Below, piece by piece: positions 24,746 to 33,867 of a DNA stretch of 58,442 nucleotides. This stretch comes from Lachnospiraceae bacterium. GTDB taxonomy: Bacteria > Bacillota > Clostridia > Lachnospirales > Lachnospiraceae. How positions within the stretch are numbered: the first letter of the stretch is position 1; each line of letters starts with the position of its first letter. The stretch spans positions 1-58,442 of the forward strand of contig JAILRA010000028.1 of NCBI GenBank assembly GCA_024698715.1. Direction: 5' to 3'. The position numbers and the translations under genes are program-made. Below the pieces are notes generated by a model that was not told the DNA's origin, ran no database searches, and saw only the letters and a list, made by a program, of their open reading frames with translations.

Positions 24746-24829
24746 AAGGGGTTTTTCATCAACTCACAATATATTGACATGAAATAAATATATATTTTTA
24801 CATATCAAAAACAGTTGATGAAAAAGCCC
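24739..24829 (-). terminator. Long hairpin downstream of aconitase
   Basis: GGGGTTTTTCATCAACT (24748-24764) pairs at 16 of 17 positions with AGTTGATGAAAAAGCCC (24813-24829) across a 48-nt AT-rich loop. The A-run at 24739-24747 is the T-tract of a minus-strand terminator about 125 bp past the stop. Confidence 0.6.
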
Positions 24830-24952
24830 TGATTTACTGTATTTTGGTCTGTTTTTTGTCATACTTTGTCCGGTTGATTTTTTATTTTTTCCGGTGTAAA
24901 CCTTCTTTTGTTTTTACGATCCGGACAAATATGAAAAAACCTGATAAATTAT

Positions 24953-27250
24953 TTAAATACGATTGTAATTGATAAGGCAGCCCTTAAGGATGATCTGTCT
25001 TTCCTCGTCGGTAAGTTCGCCTATCCTTAAGTCGAATCTGCTCAATCCGCCATCCTTTACAACATATGCATCAATGATCTCTTTTTTCTCTGAAACAGCT
25101 TCCCTGATTCCCGGCAGGAATATGTAATCAAGATTCTTGAAAGGAAGATCGCCCTTTTCAATAATGAAAGGAAGCATACCCCAGTTAATGAGATTGGAGC
25201 GATATCTCTTTGTTGCATATTCATTTGCGATATTTGCCCATCCGCCGAGAACTTTCTGGCAGCTGGCAGCCTGTTCTCTGGCAGAACCGTCACCGGGTTT
25301 AACCGCAAAGATCGTCGAACCCACACCGAGATTATCCCTGCATACGTCGCTGAATGTCTTTTTGACAACATCCATGATCGCACCCACTTCGGGAACAGCT
25401 TCGCCTGCACACTTTCCTGCCTCGATCGCTTTCTGTGCAACCTGAACCGCTTTTGCACGTCCGACATACTCGGGATCCTTTCTCGAAAGTGCAAATTCAG
25501 CCAGTCCGAGAGGATTGGATCTGTATGAAGAAGTCTCACCCGACGGGATAAGTTCATCCGTCGTTGTTACGGGATCATGGATCTCCGATACGACTTTGAG
25601 AAGAAGATTCTCGGGAAGAGCCGACATCTTGGGCCAGTCCTTGATATTGGGGCCGAACTGGATCTCCTGATCGGGATCGGCAACACCCTTGGAATCAAAT
25701 ACACGATTCTCATAAATAGCCTTATCGAAGAAATATTTATACTTATTGAAATCACCGTCAAACTCTTCCGCAGAAGTAAGAACGCCCTTATTTGCTGCAG
25801 TAGCGGCGATCGATCTTGCATCCATGAGAGCAACCGAAGAGATCTGACCGTTCTGAAGTTTGGAGCCTTCTCTGTTAGGGAAGTTTCTCGTTGAATGACG
25901 TATACTGAACGCATTGTTTGCAGGTGTATCTCCGGCACCGAAGCAGGGTCCGCAGAATGCCGTCTTAAGTACCGCACCAGTCTCCATGAGCGTTGCAGCA
26001 CAGCCGTTTTTGATAAGTTCCATATATACGGGCATTGAAGCGGGATATACGCTAAGTGTGAATGAACCGTTTCCTATATATTTACCTTTAAGAATGTCCG
26101 CAGCAGCACAGATGTTTTCAAATCCGCCGCCAGCACATCCTGCTATGATACCCTGTTCAACAATAAAGTTTCCGTTAACAACTTTATCCTTGAGAGAATA
26201 ATTAACAGCACCGTCGAGTGAAACCATTGCCTTCTTTTCAACATCATCAAGGATATCGGATAGATTTGCTTTAAGTTCTTCAATCGTATATGCGTTGCTC
26301 GGATGGAAAGGCATTGCGATCATGGGTTTGATCTTGGAAAGATCGATCTTAATAAGACCGTCGTAATAAGCCACTTCACCGGGATTAAGTTCTTTGTATT
26401 CCTCGCTTCTTCCGTGAATTTCAAAGAACTCTTTGATCTTCTCATCGGTACGCCAGATAGAAGAAAGACATGTTGTCTCGGTTGTCATTACATCGATCCC
26501 GATCCTGAAATCGGCACTCAGATTCGAAACGCCCGGACCTACGAATTCCATTACTTTATTCTTAACATATCCGTTTGCGAATACGGCTTTGATGATGGCA
26601 AGAGCAACGTCCTGAGGTCCTACACCTTTAACGGGTGTACCTTCCAGATATACTCCGACCACGCCGGGCATATTGATATCATATGTCTGATTGAGAAGCT
26701 GCTTAACAAGTTCAGGTCCGCCCTCACCCATAGCCATGGTACCGAGTGCACCGTAACGTGTATGAGAATCGGATCCGAGGATCATTCTTCCGCAGCCTGC
26801 GAGCATTTCTCTTGCGAACTGATGGATGACTGCCTGATGAGGGGGTACATATACTCCGCCGTATTTCTTGGCACATGTGAGTCCGAACATGTGGTCATCT
26901 TCATTGATCGTTCCGCCTACCGCACAGAGTGAATTGTGGCAGTTGGTAAGAACATAGGGCATGGGGAATTTTTCAAGTCCCGAAGCTCTCGCAGTCTGAA
27001 TAATACCCACGAATGTGATATCGTGGGATGTAAGTTTGTCAAATCTTATCTTCAGTTTGTTCATATTATCTGAAGTATTGTGTTCCTTCAGAATTCCGTA
27101 AGCCATTGTTTCTTTTGCGGCTTCTTCTTTGGTGATTTCCTTTCCGGATAGATTTTTAATCGCAGAAAGTGCATCGGCGTTGTCTTCGACAATAGTAGTG
27201 CCGTTAACAAGATAAGCACCGCCGTTTAATAACTCGATCATTTGAGTCAC
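24953..27250 (-). CDS. Aconitate hydratase family protein
   Basis: This 765-residue protein has the aconitase layout with the swivelling domain at the C-terminus. The [4Fe-4S] region is visible as [10 protein letters not shown] (about 380) and [12 protein letters not shown] (about 438), substrate residues as [12 protein letters not shown] (about 159-170), and the C-terminal [13 protein letters not shown] (about 697-709). The first cluster motif differs from the usual SCTNS form. It would interconvert citrate and isocitrate, feeding 2-oxoglutarate for glutamate. It is of the mitochondrial-like length class rather than the 900-residue AcnA. An XRE membrane protein gene lies 13 bp upstream on the same strand. 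Confidence 0.87.
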   Translation of the reverse strand: MTQMIELLNGGAYLVNGTTIVEDNADALSAIKNLSGKEITKEEAAKETMAYGILKEHNTSDNMNKLKIRFDKLTSHDITFVGIIQTARASGLEKFPMPYVLTNCHNSLCAVGGTINEDDHMFGLTCAKKYGGVYVPPHQAVIHQFAREMLAGCGRMILGSDSHTRYGALGTMAMGEGGPELVKQLLNQTYDINMPGVVGVYLEGTPVKGVGPQDVALAIIKAVFANGYVKNKVMEFVGPGVSNLSADFRIGIDVMTTETTCLSSIWRTDEKIKEFFEIHGRSEEYKELNPGEVAYYDGLIKIDLSKIKPMIAMPFHPSNAYTIEELKANLSDILDDVEKKAMVSLDGAVNYSLKDKVVNGNFIVEQGIIAGCAGGGFENICAAADILKGKYIGNGSFTLSVYPASMPVYMELIKNGCAATLMETGAVLKTAFCGPCFGAGDTPANNAFSIRHSTRNFPNREGSKLQNGQISSVALMDARSIAATAANKGVLTSAEEFDGDFNKYKYFFDKAIYENRVFDSKGVADPDQEIQFGPNIKDWPKMSALPENLLLKVVSEIHDPVTTTDELIPSGETSSYRSNPLGLAEFALSRKDPEYVGRAKAVQVAQKAIEAGKCAGEAVPEVGAIMDVVKKTFSDVCRDNLGVGSTIFAVKPGDGSAREQAASCQKVLGGWANIANEYATKRYRSNLINWGMLPFIIEKGDLPFKNLDYIFLPGIREAVSEKKEIIDAYVVKDGGLSRFDLRIGELTDEERQIILKGCLINYNRI

Positions 27251-27263
27251 TCCTTTATGTTTT

Positions 27264-27767
27264 CTATTTTTTTTCGGCTTCGTCCATATAATTTTCTACG
27301 GCCTCTTCGGCATCATTTCCGACATTTCGAAGTATGATGACAAGGACATAGTAAACAGGAATTATCGTAAACACTATCCATCCGGGATTCCAGAGTCCCA
27401 TTGTGATCCCCAGTACAAGGAAAACCAGAACACAAAGGAACGGGAAAATTAAAATGGTAATTCTTTCGCCCATGGTGAAACCGTGCTTACGGGAATTTCC
27501 GTTTGAGCCCGTTGAAGAACCTGAGTTCTTTCCGTAAGAACCCTGTTCGGCATTATACTCGGGAGCCGAAGAATCGTTGTAAAGCATCTCATCCATTGTC
27601 ATCTGATAAACTTTGGAAAGTCCTATCAGATCGGATGCAGAGGGTACGACTTCACCGCTTTCCCAACCATTGATGACACTTGCATCTTTACCGGTCTTTT
27701 GTGCGAGATCGTCTACCGAGAGATTCTTCTCTTCCCTTATTTCTCTTAGCTTTTTTGATATATCCAT
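27264..27767 (-). CDS. XRE-family regulator with two transmembrane helices
   Basis: The 167-residue protein has an XRE helix-turn-helix (about 5-60; [21 protein letters not shown]), a Ser/Gly/Asn-rich linker and two adjacent transmembrane helices (about 103-125 and 128-150). Membrane-tethered XRE proteins may sense the envelope. It is just upstream of aconitase and may be co-transcribed. Confidence 0.8.
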   Translation of the reverse strand: MDISKKLREIREEKNLSVDDLAQKTGKDASVINGWESGEVVPSASDLIGLSKVYQMTMDEMLYNDSSAPEYNAEQGSYGKNSGSSTGSNGNSRKHGFTMGERITILIFPFLCVLVFLVLGITMGLWNPGWIVFTIIPVYYVLVIILRNVGNDAEEAVENYMDEAEKK

Positions 27768-27837
27768 ATAATACCCCCAATATTAATGGCCACTATCTTT
27801 TATATTTTTGCATAATGTAGGGCAGTTGTCAAATTTG

Positions 27838-27865
27838 AGGGCATTTTAACGCCCTTTTTATCGCT
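27838..27865 (+). terminator. Small hairpin with T-run in the divergent gap
   Basis: AGGGC and GCCCT arms with an 8-nt loop are followed by TTTTT on the plus strand. It lies between two divergent genes, so a role in attenuation or in ending a short transcript is possible. Confidence 0.35.
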
Positions 27866-28042
27866 TTTTTTCGAATTTTGAGGAAGCGAACCGTGTAATC
27901 TGTGGACACTAGTGTGACAAAGCATTTCGAATAAAGGCTTTATTTGACTTTGCTTACTTTTTATAATAAATTTTTTTATATATTCTTATATGGAAATGGA
28001 TAAAAACAAAGTATTTTATATACTGATAAAGGGGGTTTTCTT

Positions 28043-29461
28043 ATGGCATTTGGGGGCAAAAATTCTGCTGAAGTCAGAGCACTCAGAGATCGTATCGCTG
28101 AGCTTGAATCCAATCTTGAAAAAGAAACATATGAAAAAGAAAGAATCGTAAGAATGCTGGAATCCGTTAACGAAGCCAGTCATCTTTCGATCTGGATGGC
28201 ATACTTCGATGAATCGGGCAATACAAATGCTGCCCGTTTTTCCGATGAGATGAGACGCGTTCTCGGCTACACCATTCACGATCTTCCTGATAATATCGAT
28301 TCATTCGGAAAACTGTTTCACCCGGATGAAGCCGCAAAGGTATTCGCAGCTTTCAACGAAGCAGTCGCAAATAAAAACGCAAAATTTGACATTGATTATC
28401 ATCTGAGGATGAAGGACGGCTCATACAAACTTTTCCATGCAGCCGGTGAGTGTCTGAGAAAACCTGACGGTTCACCGGATGTATTCATCGGAACCTTCAG
28501 AGATATAGAGGAGTATACCAGACAGCAGCAGATCTTCGAACATGATTCACGCCGACAGGGTGCCGTGGAACTCATGATGCTTGAAGGCAGCTGGAGTATG
28601 GATCTTACAAAATATGCTATCGATGATCCGAAATCTCCCATGGTCTTCTCCGATCAGTTTAAAAAGATACTCGGATACAACAATCCGAATGAGTTCCCGG
28701 ATGTAATGGAAGCATGGATCACAAGAATGCATCCTGACGATGTTGCCGATGCTTCCGCCGCAATGGGAAAGCAGTTATCCGACCCTACCGGAAAGACTGT
28801 TTTCGATATGGAATACCGTATGCTCCACAAGGACGGAGATTACCGATGGGTAAGAGCATCCAGTATGGTAGTATGGTCGAAAGACAGAAAGACTCCTCTC
28901 ATGGCAGCCGGAACCATACTCGATGTTACGGACGAGAAAAAGAGCAAACTCAGATTCCGCGAAGAACTCGCACCGAAGATCGGTTCTCTTCGTGACGGAA
29001 TCACCAATATTTCTTCAACAGTCGGAATGGCTACCGAACAGATGAGGGATGTTACCGTTAAGCAGGAAGAAATAGCCGAATCTGCAAGAACCATCGTTAA
29101 AGCTGTTGATTCTTCGATGGAGATCATTTCAAGCATCAAGAACATCGCCGATCAGACAAGTCTCCTCGCACTTAACGCTTCCATTGAAGCAGCACGTGCC
29201 GGTGATGCGGGACGCGGATTCGCGGTTGTAGCAAATGAAGTTCAGAATCTTTCAAGTTCGTCCAAAGAAACAACGGATCATATTTCAAAGATCCTTAACG
29301 AGATGAACGATGCGATCAACGGAATGCTTGATAAGATCCTTAACATCAGCGACAACATTTCAACCGAAAATGCCGAAATGCAGGAGATCAACGCAACGGT
29401 TGAAAAACTCCACAATTTCGCAAATGAGATCGGTTCTATGGTTTCGGATCTTTATAAATGA
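28043..29461 (+). CDS. Soluble chemoreceptor with two PAS domains and an MCP signalling domain
   Basis: The 472-residue protein has no transmembrane helix. After a short coiled coil (8-40) come two PAS/PAC modules (about 45-155 and 175-300; [47 protein letters not shown]). The C-terminal methyl-accepting domain (about 325-472) has the conserved tip [20 protein letters not shown]. It should sense a cytoplasmic ligand or redox state and signal to CheA. The signalling domain is short compared with typical receptors. ATG 28043 has GGGGG upstream, and a terminator follows the gene. Confidence 0.88.
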   Translation: MAFGGKNSAEVRALRDRIAELESNLEKETYEKERIVRMLESVNEASHLSIWMAYFDESGNTNAARFSDEMRRVLGYTIHDLPDNIDSFGKLFHPDEAAKVFAAFNEAVANKNAKFDIDYHLRMKDGSYKLFHAAGECLRKPDGSPDVFIGTFRDIEEYTRQQQIFEHDSRRQGAVELMMLEGSWSMDLTKYAIDDPKSPMVFSDQFKKILGYNNPNEFPDVMEAWITRMHPDDVADASAAMGKQLSDPTGKTVFDMEYRMLHKDGDYRWVRASSMVVWSKDRKTPLMAAGTILDVTDEKKSKLRFREELAPKIGSLRDGITNISSTVGMATEQMRDVTVKQEEIAESARTIVKAVDSSMEIISSIKNIADQTSLLALNASIEAARAGDAGRGFAVVANEVQNLSSSSKETTDHISKILNEMNDAINGMLDKILNISDNISTENAEMQEINATVEKLHNFANEIGSMVSDLYK

Positions 29462-29481
29462 TCATAATAACAGGTTTATTC

Positions 29482-29515
29482 AAACGGGTGGAATCATTTC
29501 CGCCCGTTTTTTTAT
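29482..29515 (+). terminator. Terminator of the PAS chemoreceptor gene
   Basis: AAACGGG and CCCGTTT arms, with an inner GGA/TCC stem, are followed by seven T residues, 20 bp past the stop. Confidence 0.85.
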
Positions 29516-29526
29516 TCTTACACACC

Positions 29527-29558
29527 AAAAAAAGAAGTGCCGGAGCACTTCTTTTTTT
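29527..29558. terminator. Bidirectional terminator between convergent genes
   Basis: AGAAGTGC and GCACTTCT with a CGG-type loop are flanked by A7 on the left and T7 on the right. It can end both the chemoreceptor transcript and the convergent ABC ATPase transcript. Confidence 0.85.
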
Positions 29559-29579
29559 ATATTGGAATTTATTATATTA

Positions 29580-30692
29580 CTAGTTGGTAATAACAAGTTC
29601 TGTTTCCTTATCGAATACGTGGATCTTCTCTACGTCAAGAGCGAACTTGATTGTATCGCCGGGTCTTGCTGTAGTTCTGGGATCTACTCTGGCTGTCATA
29701 GGGAACATCTCAAGATCGAAGTATAAGAATACTTCTGCACCAAGCAATTCGTAAACCTTGATCTGGGATTCGAATACGCTCATAGGTGATGTCTCTACAT
29801 ACATTTCTGAATCGTAAACGTCTTCAGGTCTGATACCGAATGTTACGCTTCTTCCGTCATAGCCACCCTCGATAAGTTTCTTTGACTTAGCGGGAGGAAG
29901 AGGAATTGAATGACCAGCTACGTTAAGGTAAGCTGTCTCGCCCTGTACTTCTACGATAGCATCAAGGAAGTTCATCTGAGGTGATCCCATGAAACCTGCT
30001 ACGAAGAGGTTCTGAGGCTTGTCATAAAGGTTCTGAGGTGTATCAACCTGCTGGATGACACCGTCCTTCATAACGACGATTCTTGTACCAAGTGTCATAG
30101 CTTCTGTCTGGTCATGTGTAACGTAGATGATCGTGGTACCAAGTCTCTGGTGAAGCTTAGCGATCTCAATTCTCATCTGTACACGGAGTTTAGCATCCAA
30201 GTTTGAAAGAGGCTCGTCCATAAGGAAAACCTTAGGGTTACGAACGATAGCACGTCCCATTGCAACACGCTGTCTCTGACCACCGGACAAAGCTTTGGGC
30301 TTACGATCAAGAAGGGGAGTAAGATCAAGGATCTTAGCAGCTTCTTTAACCATCTTGTCTATTTCGTCCTTGGGAACATGTCTTAACTTAAGACCGAAAG
30401 CCATGTTCTCCTGAACTGTCATATGAGGATACAAAGCGTAGTTCTGGAAAACCATCGCGATATCTCTGTCCTTAGGCTCTACATCGTTAACAAGTCTGTC
30501 ACCGATACGAAGTTCACCTGAAGAGATATCTTCCAAACCTGCGATCATACGAAGTGTTGTAGATTTACCACAACCTGAAGGTCCTACGAAAATAACGAAT
30601 TCCTGATCTGCGATTTCAAGGTTGAAATCTTTAACAGCTTCAAATCCGTTAGGATAAACTTTGCAGATATTCTTTAAAGATAATCCTGCCAT
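29580..30692 (-). CDS. Sugar ABC transporter ATP-binding protein (UgpC/MsmK type)
   Basis: The 370-residue protein has Walker A GPSGCGKST (about 37-45), Q-loop FQNYALYPH, signature LSGGQRQR (about 135), Walker B VFLMDEP and a C-terminal MalK-type regulatory OB domain (about 240-370; FGIRPED). Such ATPases energise carbohydrate uptake with partner permeases. No permease or binding-protein gene lies nearby. In several Firmicutes one orphan MsmK serves several sugar transporters, and that is the likely role here. ATG 30692 has AGGAGG upstream; the leader also holds a small ACGGG/CCCGT hairpin. The 290-bp gap upstream holds no gene that I can see. Confidence 0.92.
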   Translation of the reverse strand: MAGLSLKNICKVYPNGFEAVKDFNLEIADQEFVIFVGPSGCGKSTTLRMIAGLEDISSGELRIGDRLVNDVEPKDRDIAMVFQNYALYPHMTVQENMAFGLKLRHVPKDEIDKMVKEAAKILDLTPLLDRKPKALSGGQRQRVAMGRAIVRNPKVFLMDEPLSNLDAKLRVQMRIEIAKLHQRLGTTIIYVTHDQTEAMTLGTRIVVMKDGVIQQVDTPQNLYDKPQNLFVAGFMGSPQMNFLDAIVEVQGETAYLNVAGHSIPLPPAKSKKLIEGGYDGRSVTFGIRPEDVYDSEMYVETSPMSVFESQIKVYELLGAEVFLYFDLEMFPMTARVDPRTTARPGDTIKFALDVEKIHVFDKETELVITN

Positions 30693-30982
30693 TTAAATTT
30701 CCTCCTACATTATAATCTGTATTAGTCTTTTTAATAACGGGAATTACCCGTCATTGAATATTTTATAGGCAAAGGCCTTAAAATACCATACCATATTTAC
30801 ACAAAGTTTTCGGCAATACTTGTAATATTTGTCATTCAAAATCGATTTACAGGGTTAATTTGTATGTTTTACAGGGTGTGTTTTTGTGCACGCTTTACAT
30901 TTAACCCCTTTTGAATGTACATTTTTGCATCGAAAAATCTCTGTTTTTATCGGAAAAAGCATTCAAAACTCAATATATACCC

Positions 30983-32236
30983 TTATTTTTTCTTGTAATC
31001 ACCATATATTGATTGATATTTATTACCGAGTGTCTCGTACATTTTTAATGCATTTGCTTTTTCTTTGGCTGCCAGATCCGTTATCTCGTCATAGGAATCG
31101 ATAAAGCATTCCGCGGTCTGTTTGTGTATCTTGCCGTCTTTGATATCCTTCTTCAGGATCTTTATGACTTCTTCCTTGGAATACGGTTTTCTGTAGCTTC
31201 TTTCGCAGGTAAGCGCGGTTACCATATCGACAACCTGAAGGATATTCTGTTCCCTGCTCATCTGACTGCCCTTAAGTCCTTTGGGATATCCCGAACCGTC
31301 CAGTCTTTCGTGATGTGCCGTCGCTATGGCTACGATCTCGGGATCCATACGGTTAAGAAGGATCTTTTCTTCCCTGCTGACATGAGTACGCATCAATGCG
31401 ATCTCTTCTTTGCTGAGTTTCCTCGGTGCTTCGATGATCGATGCAGGGATTGAAAGCATGCCGATATCATGGATCAGTGTGGCATAAAAGAGTTTATCCT
31501 CGCTATCGGGAGGAAGAAACAGTTTTTTTGCCAGCTGTTTAGAAACACACACACTTGTAACCGCATCCGTCAGTGCAATCTCGCTTCTGAATCCGATACA
31601 GTACATGAGCATTATCATAAAATTCTTTTTGTCTTCATTCGGGAAGATCATATATTCAAGCAGGCCGTCAAGTTCCGCCTGATAGGACTCATCCGCAAGA
31701 TGGCTGAAAACATCGAATTTCGCAACCGCTTCATCCAAAAGATCCAGAGCCTCCTTGGAATAAAATGTTCCTTCCTGTCTTCTGAACATTTTGTGATCGA
31801 ATCCTTCGCCGAGTGCAAGATGATATACTTCAGCTGCTTCCGCTAACGTCAGAAGCTGAGTTTCAAATTTGTATTCAAAATTTTCCGACGGGATCTTATT
31901 TAACGGAACACGATGATAAAGAAGCATTCTCGACATTCCGGCAAGCGGAGAAATGTTTTTAAGGAACAAAAATCCGTACACGGAATGAGGCATGGGTTCC
32001 TTGAACTCATAATTGAGTCTGTCGCCCATTTTGTCGGTCTTGTAAGCTCCGATATCATGAAGTGTCGCAAGCATCAGAAAATCTGCGAGTTCATACAATT
32101 CATATCCGCCCCTGCATTCAAGCATCTTGTAAAAAAGATAGCCCGTTCTGGAGCCATGATCCATCGGTCTTCTGTCATGCAATTTTAATGTATCTCTCAG
32201 TAAAAGAAAGATATTTTTGCTGCTGATATACTCCAT
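30983..32236 (-). CDS. HD-GYP domain protein, putative c-di-GMP phosphodiesterase
   Basis: The 417-residue cytoplasmic protein has two HD-type modules. The N-terminal one (about 20-190) keeps LATLHDIGAYKTDK. The C-terminal one (about 210-400) is HD-GYP: LIHDIGMLSIP, HERLDGSGYPKGL and a downstream DMVTALTCERSYR. HD-GYP enzymes hydrolyse c-di-GMP. A GGDEF cyclase is encoded at 39430, so the window holds both arms of this signalling. No sensor or receiver domain is attached. Confidence 0.87.
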   Translation of the reverse strand: MEYISSKNIFLLLRDTLKLHDRRPMDHGSRTGYLFYKMLECRGGYELYELADFLMLATLHDIGAYKTDKMGDRLNYEFKEPMPHSVYGFLFLKNISPLAGMSRMLLYHRVPLNKIPSENFEYKFETQLLTLAEAAEVYHLALGEGFDHKMFRRQEGTFYSKEALDLLDEAVAKFDVFSHLADESYQAELDGLLEYMIFPNEDKKNFMIMLMYCIGFRSEIALTDAVTSVCVSKQLAKKLFLPPDSEDKLFYATLIHDIGMLSIPASIIEAPRKLSKEEIALMRTHVSREEKILLNRMDPEIVAIATAHHERLDGSGYPKGLKGSQMSREQNILQVVDMVTALTCERSYRKPYSKEEVIKILKKDIKDGKIHKQTAECFIDSYDEITDLAAKEKANALKMYETLGNKYQSIYGDYKKK

Positions 32237-32279
32237 TTTTTCCCCTTTTGAAAAAATACCGTTTTTTTAGATCAGTCTG

Positions 32280-32756
32280 TCAGTTTCTGTTGAAATCCCA
32301 TCTCATCGGAGTAACCCTCATTCCCGAGTCGATGTATTCATCTCCCGTATCCTTAAATCCGACGGCATGATAAAAGTTCACACCGTACGGAGATGCGTTT
32401 ACAGTGGCAAATGTTTCTCCGTTTTCGATCATGTATTCAGATGCGGTATAAATAAGATCCCTGCCTATTCCGAGTCTGTGATGTTTTTCATCGACAAACA
32501 AAAGGGAGATATGCCTTTTGGTCCTTACCGAGATCATTCCGACGATCTCTCCGTCCAGTTCAGCCACCCAGAGTTTGTATTCACCTATGAGAAACATTTT
32601 GTAAATATTGTTGTCGGAAATAAAATCATAAAATTCCTTTACACCGACTTCGGAATAATCATCGGCCACAAACTTTTTAAAAGTCCTCCATGCCAAAGCC
32701 ATGGCATCTTCCCATTCATCCGTTTTGGCCAATCTCACAGCATATCTTTTATCCAC
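32280..32756 (-). CDS. GNAT-family N-acetyltransferase
   Basis: The 158-residue protein shows the GNAT fold with an acetyl-CoA loop of the form HHRLGIGRDLI (about 93-103) and C-terminal NASPYGVNFYHAVGFK (about 119-134). The substrate is unknown. It starts 10 bp past the DUF1002 gene stop, in the same direction. Confidence 0.85.
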   Translation of the reverse strand: MDKRYAVRLAKTDEWEDAMALAWRTFKKFVADDYSEVGVKEFYDFISDNNIYKMFLIGEYKLWVAELDGEIVGMISVRTKRHISLLFVDEKHHRLGIGRDLIYTASEYMIENGETFATVNASPYGVNFYHAVGFKDTGDEYIDSGMRVTPMRWDFNRN

Positions 32757-32765
32757 TTTTTCTGC

Positions 32766-33815
32766 CTACTTTGAAGAAATATAATTTTTTACGGATTCAA
32801 AAAATGTTTTGAAAAATCCGGTTATCGACTGCCAGAAGCTCTTCTTGACATCATCGGTGATGATTCCGTTGATCGCATCTTTTGCCTCGGCAAGAATGCT
32901 GTCGCCATATTTATCGTACAGATCTCCAGCCTGTTCGATAAGTTTTTTCGGATCGATATCGAGAGAAGATATCTTGCCCATAAGGTTCGTCAGATCTTCC
33001 GTCTGTTTGTCGCTTAAATGAATGTCAAATTCATCCTCGGCTTTTTTGATAACGTCTTTGATATCGTCTGCATCTTCTATACCGTTTGCAATTACCTCGG
33101 CTTTGATGAAGTCGATCATTTCCTCGACTTTCTGAGGATCTTCTCCGGAAAGTTCATCTGTCAGATTTCCAATGGTGATGATCTCGTCAAGCGCCGTTGT
33201 TTTGGCTTCTTCATTAAGTTCCTCACCGGTCATTTCTTCGTATGCATGCCATGCTCCGATAAGTGCAGCGGTACCGGAGATCGGAAACGGACCGACAACG
33301 GTTACATCGGCATTTTCCACACCCGCGGTAAGAAGTGCGTTCTTATACATACTGACTGTACAGAAATTGATATTCTTTGTGGTAACCCTTATACCGTATC
33401 CTTCGGAATTCGGTTTAACCATAACACATGAAAGAGCCTTGGTTCCGATAACGGAAGGATCGATGTAAGAATCGAGTTTCTGATGCTCTTCCTCATTGGT
33501 CACATATATAACACGATATTCCTCAAGATTGTCACGGGAAATACCCATTTCGTTAAGAACATAAGTAAGCTGCTCTTCCGTCAGGTCTTTTCCGAGTGCG
33601 AGAAAAGGTTTGCTCTCCTTGGGTTTATCGTCTTCTGTTGAATCATCTTCGGGCTTTGCGGGATCTCCGATATCTCCTTCGGACTGATCTCCGGAAGGAT
33701 CCGTATCATCTTCTTCCGCCAGTATCTCTTCAGTTCCCTCGCCTGCTGCCATTACGCTTACCGGCATGAAGAGAACCGAAGCCGCCATACATAAAACGGC
33801 CATAAATTTTTTCAT
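32766..33815 (-). CDS. Secreted DUF1002 protein
   Basis: About 349 residues starting from ATG 33815; an in-frame TTG at 33827 is an alternative. A signal peptide (about 1-24, ending VMAAG) is followed by an acidic low-complexity stretch rich in Asp/Glu/Ser/Pro (about 25-65) and a DUF1002 domain (about 75-290; LTEEQLTYVLNEMGI, ISGTAALIGAWHAYEEMTGE). The function of this family is unknown. Its Shine-Dalgarno (AAAGGA) lies unusually far upstream, with a 17-nt palindrome in between. Confidence 0.85.
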   Translation of the reverse strand: MKKFMAVLCMAASVLFMPVSVMAAGEGTEEILAEEDDTDPSGDQSEGDIGDPAKPEDDSTEDDKPKESKPFLALGKDLTEEQLTYVLNEMGISRDNLEEYRVIYVTNEEEHQKLDSYIDPSVIGTKALSCVMVKPNSEGYGIRVTTKNINFCTVSMYKNALLTAGVENADVTVVGPFPISGTAALIGAWHAYEEMTGEELNEEAKTTALDEIITIGNLTDELSGEDPQKVEEMIDFIKAEVIANGIEDADDIKDVIKKAEDEFDIHLSDKQTEDLTNLMGKISSLDIDPKKLIEQAGDLYDKYGDSILAEAKDAINGIITDDVKKSFWQSITGFFKTFFESVKNYISSK

Positions 33816-33827
33816 TTTTATTACCAA

Positions 33828-33844
33828 AAATGTATATTACATTT
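33828..33844. promoter_or_regulatory. Palindrome in the DUF1002 leader
   Basis: AAATGTA and TACATTT with a 3-nt centre form a perfect inverted repeat between the Shine-Dalgarno and the start codon. It could be an operator or a small hairpin that shortens the effective spacing. Confidence 0.35.
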
Positions 33845-33867
33845 TCCTTTCTTTTTTCGTTTAACGC

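Noticed and set aside
24561..24782. 73-codon plus-strand ORF in the ddl-aconitase gap
   Set aside because: It starts with TTG, has no Shine-Dalgarno, is serine- and lysine-rich and mirrors the more protein-like minus-strand frame.
26303..26932. 209-codon plus-strand ORF
   Set aside because: It is antisense to the clear aconitase gene.
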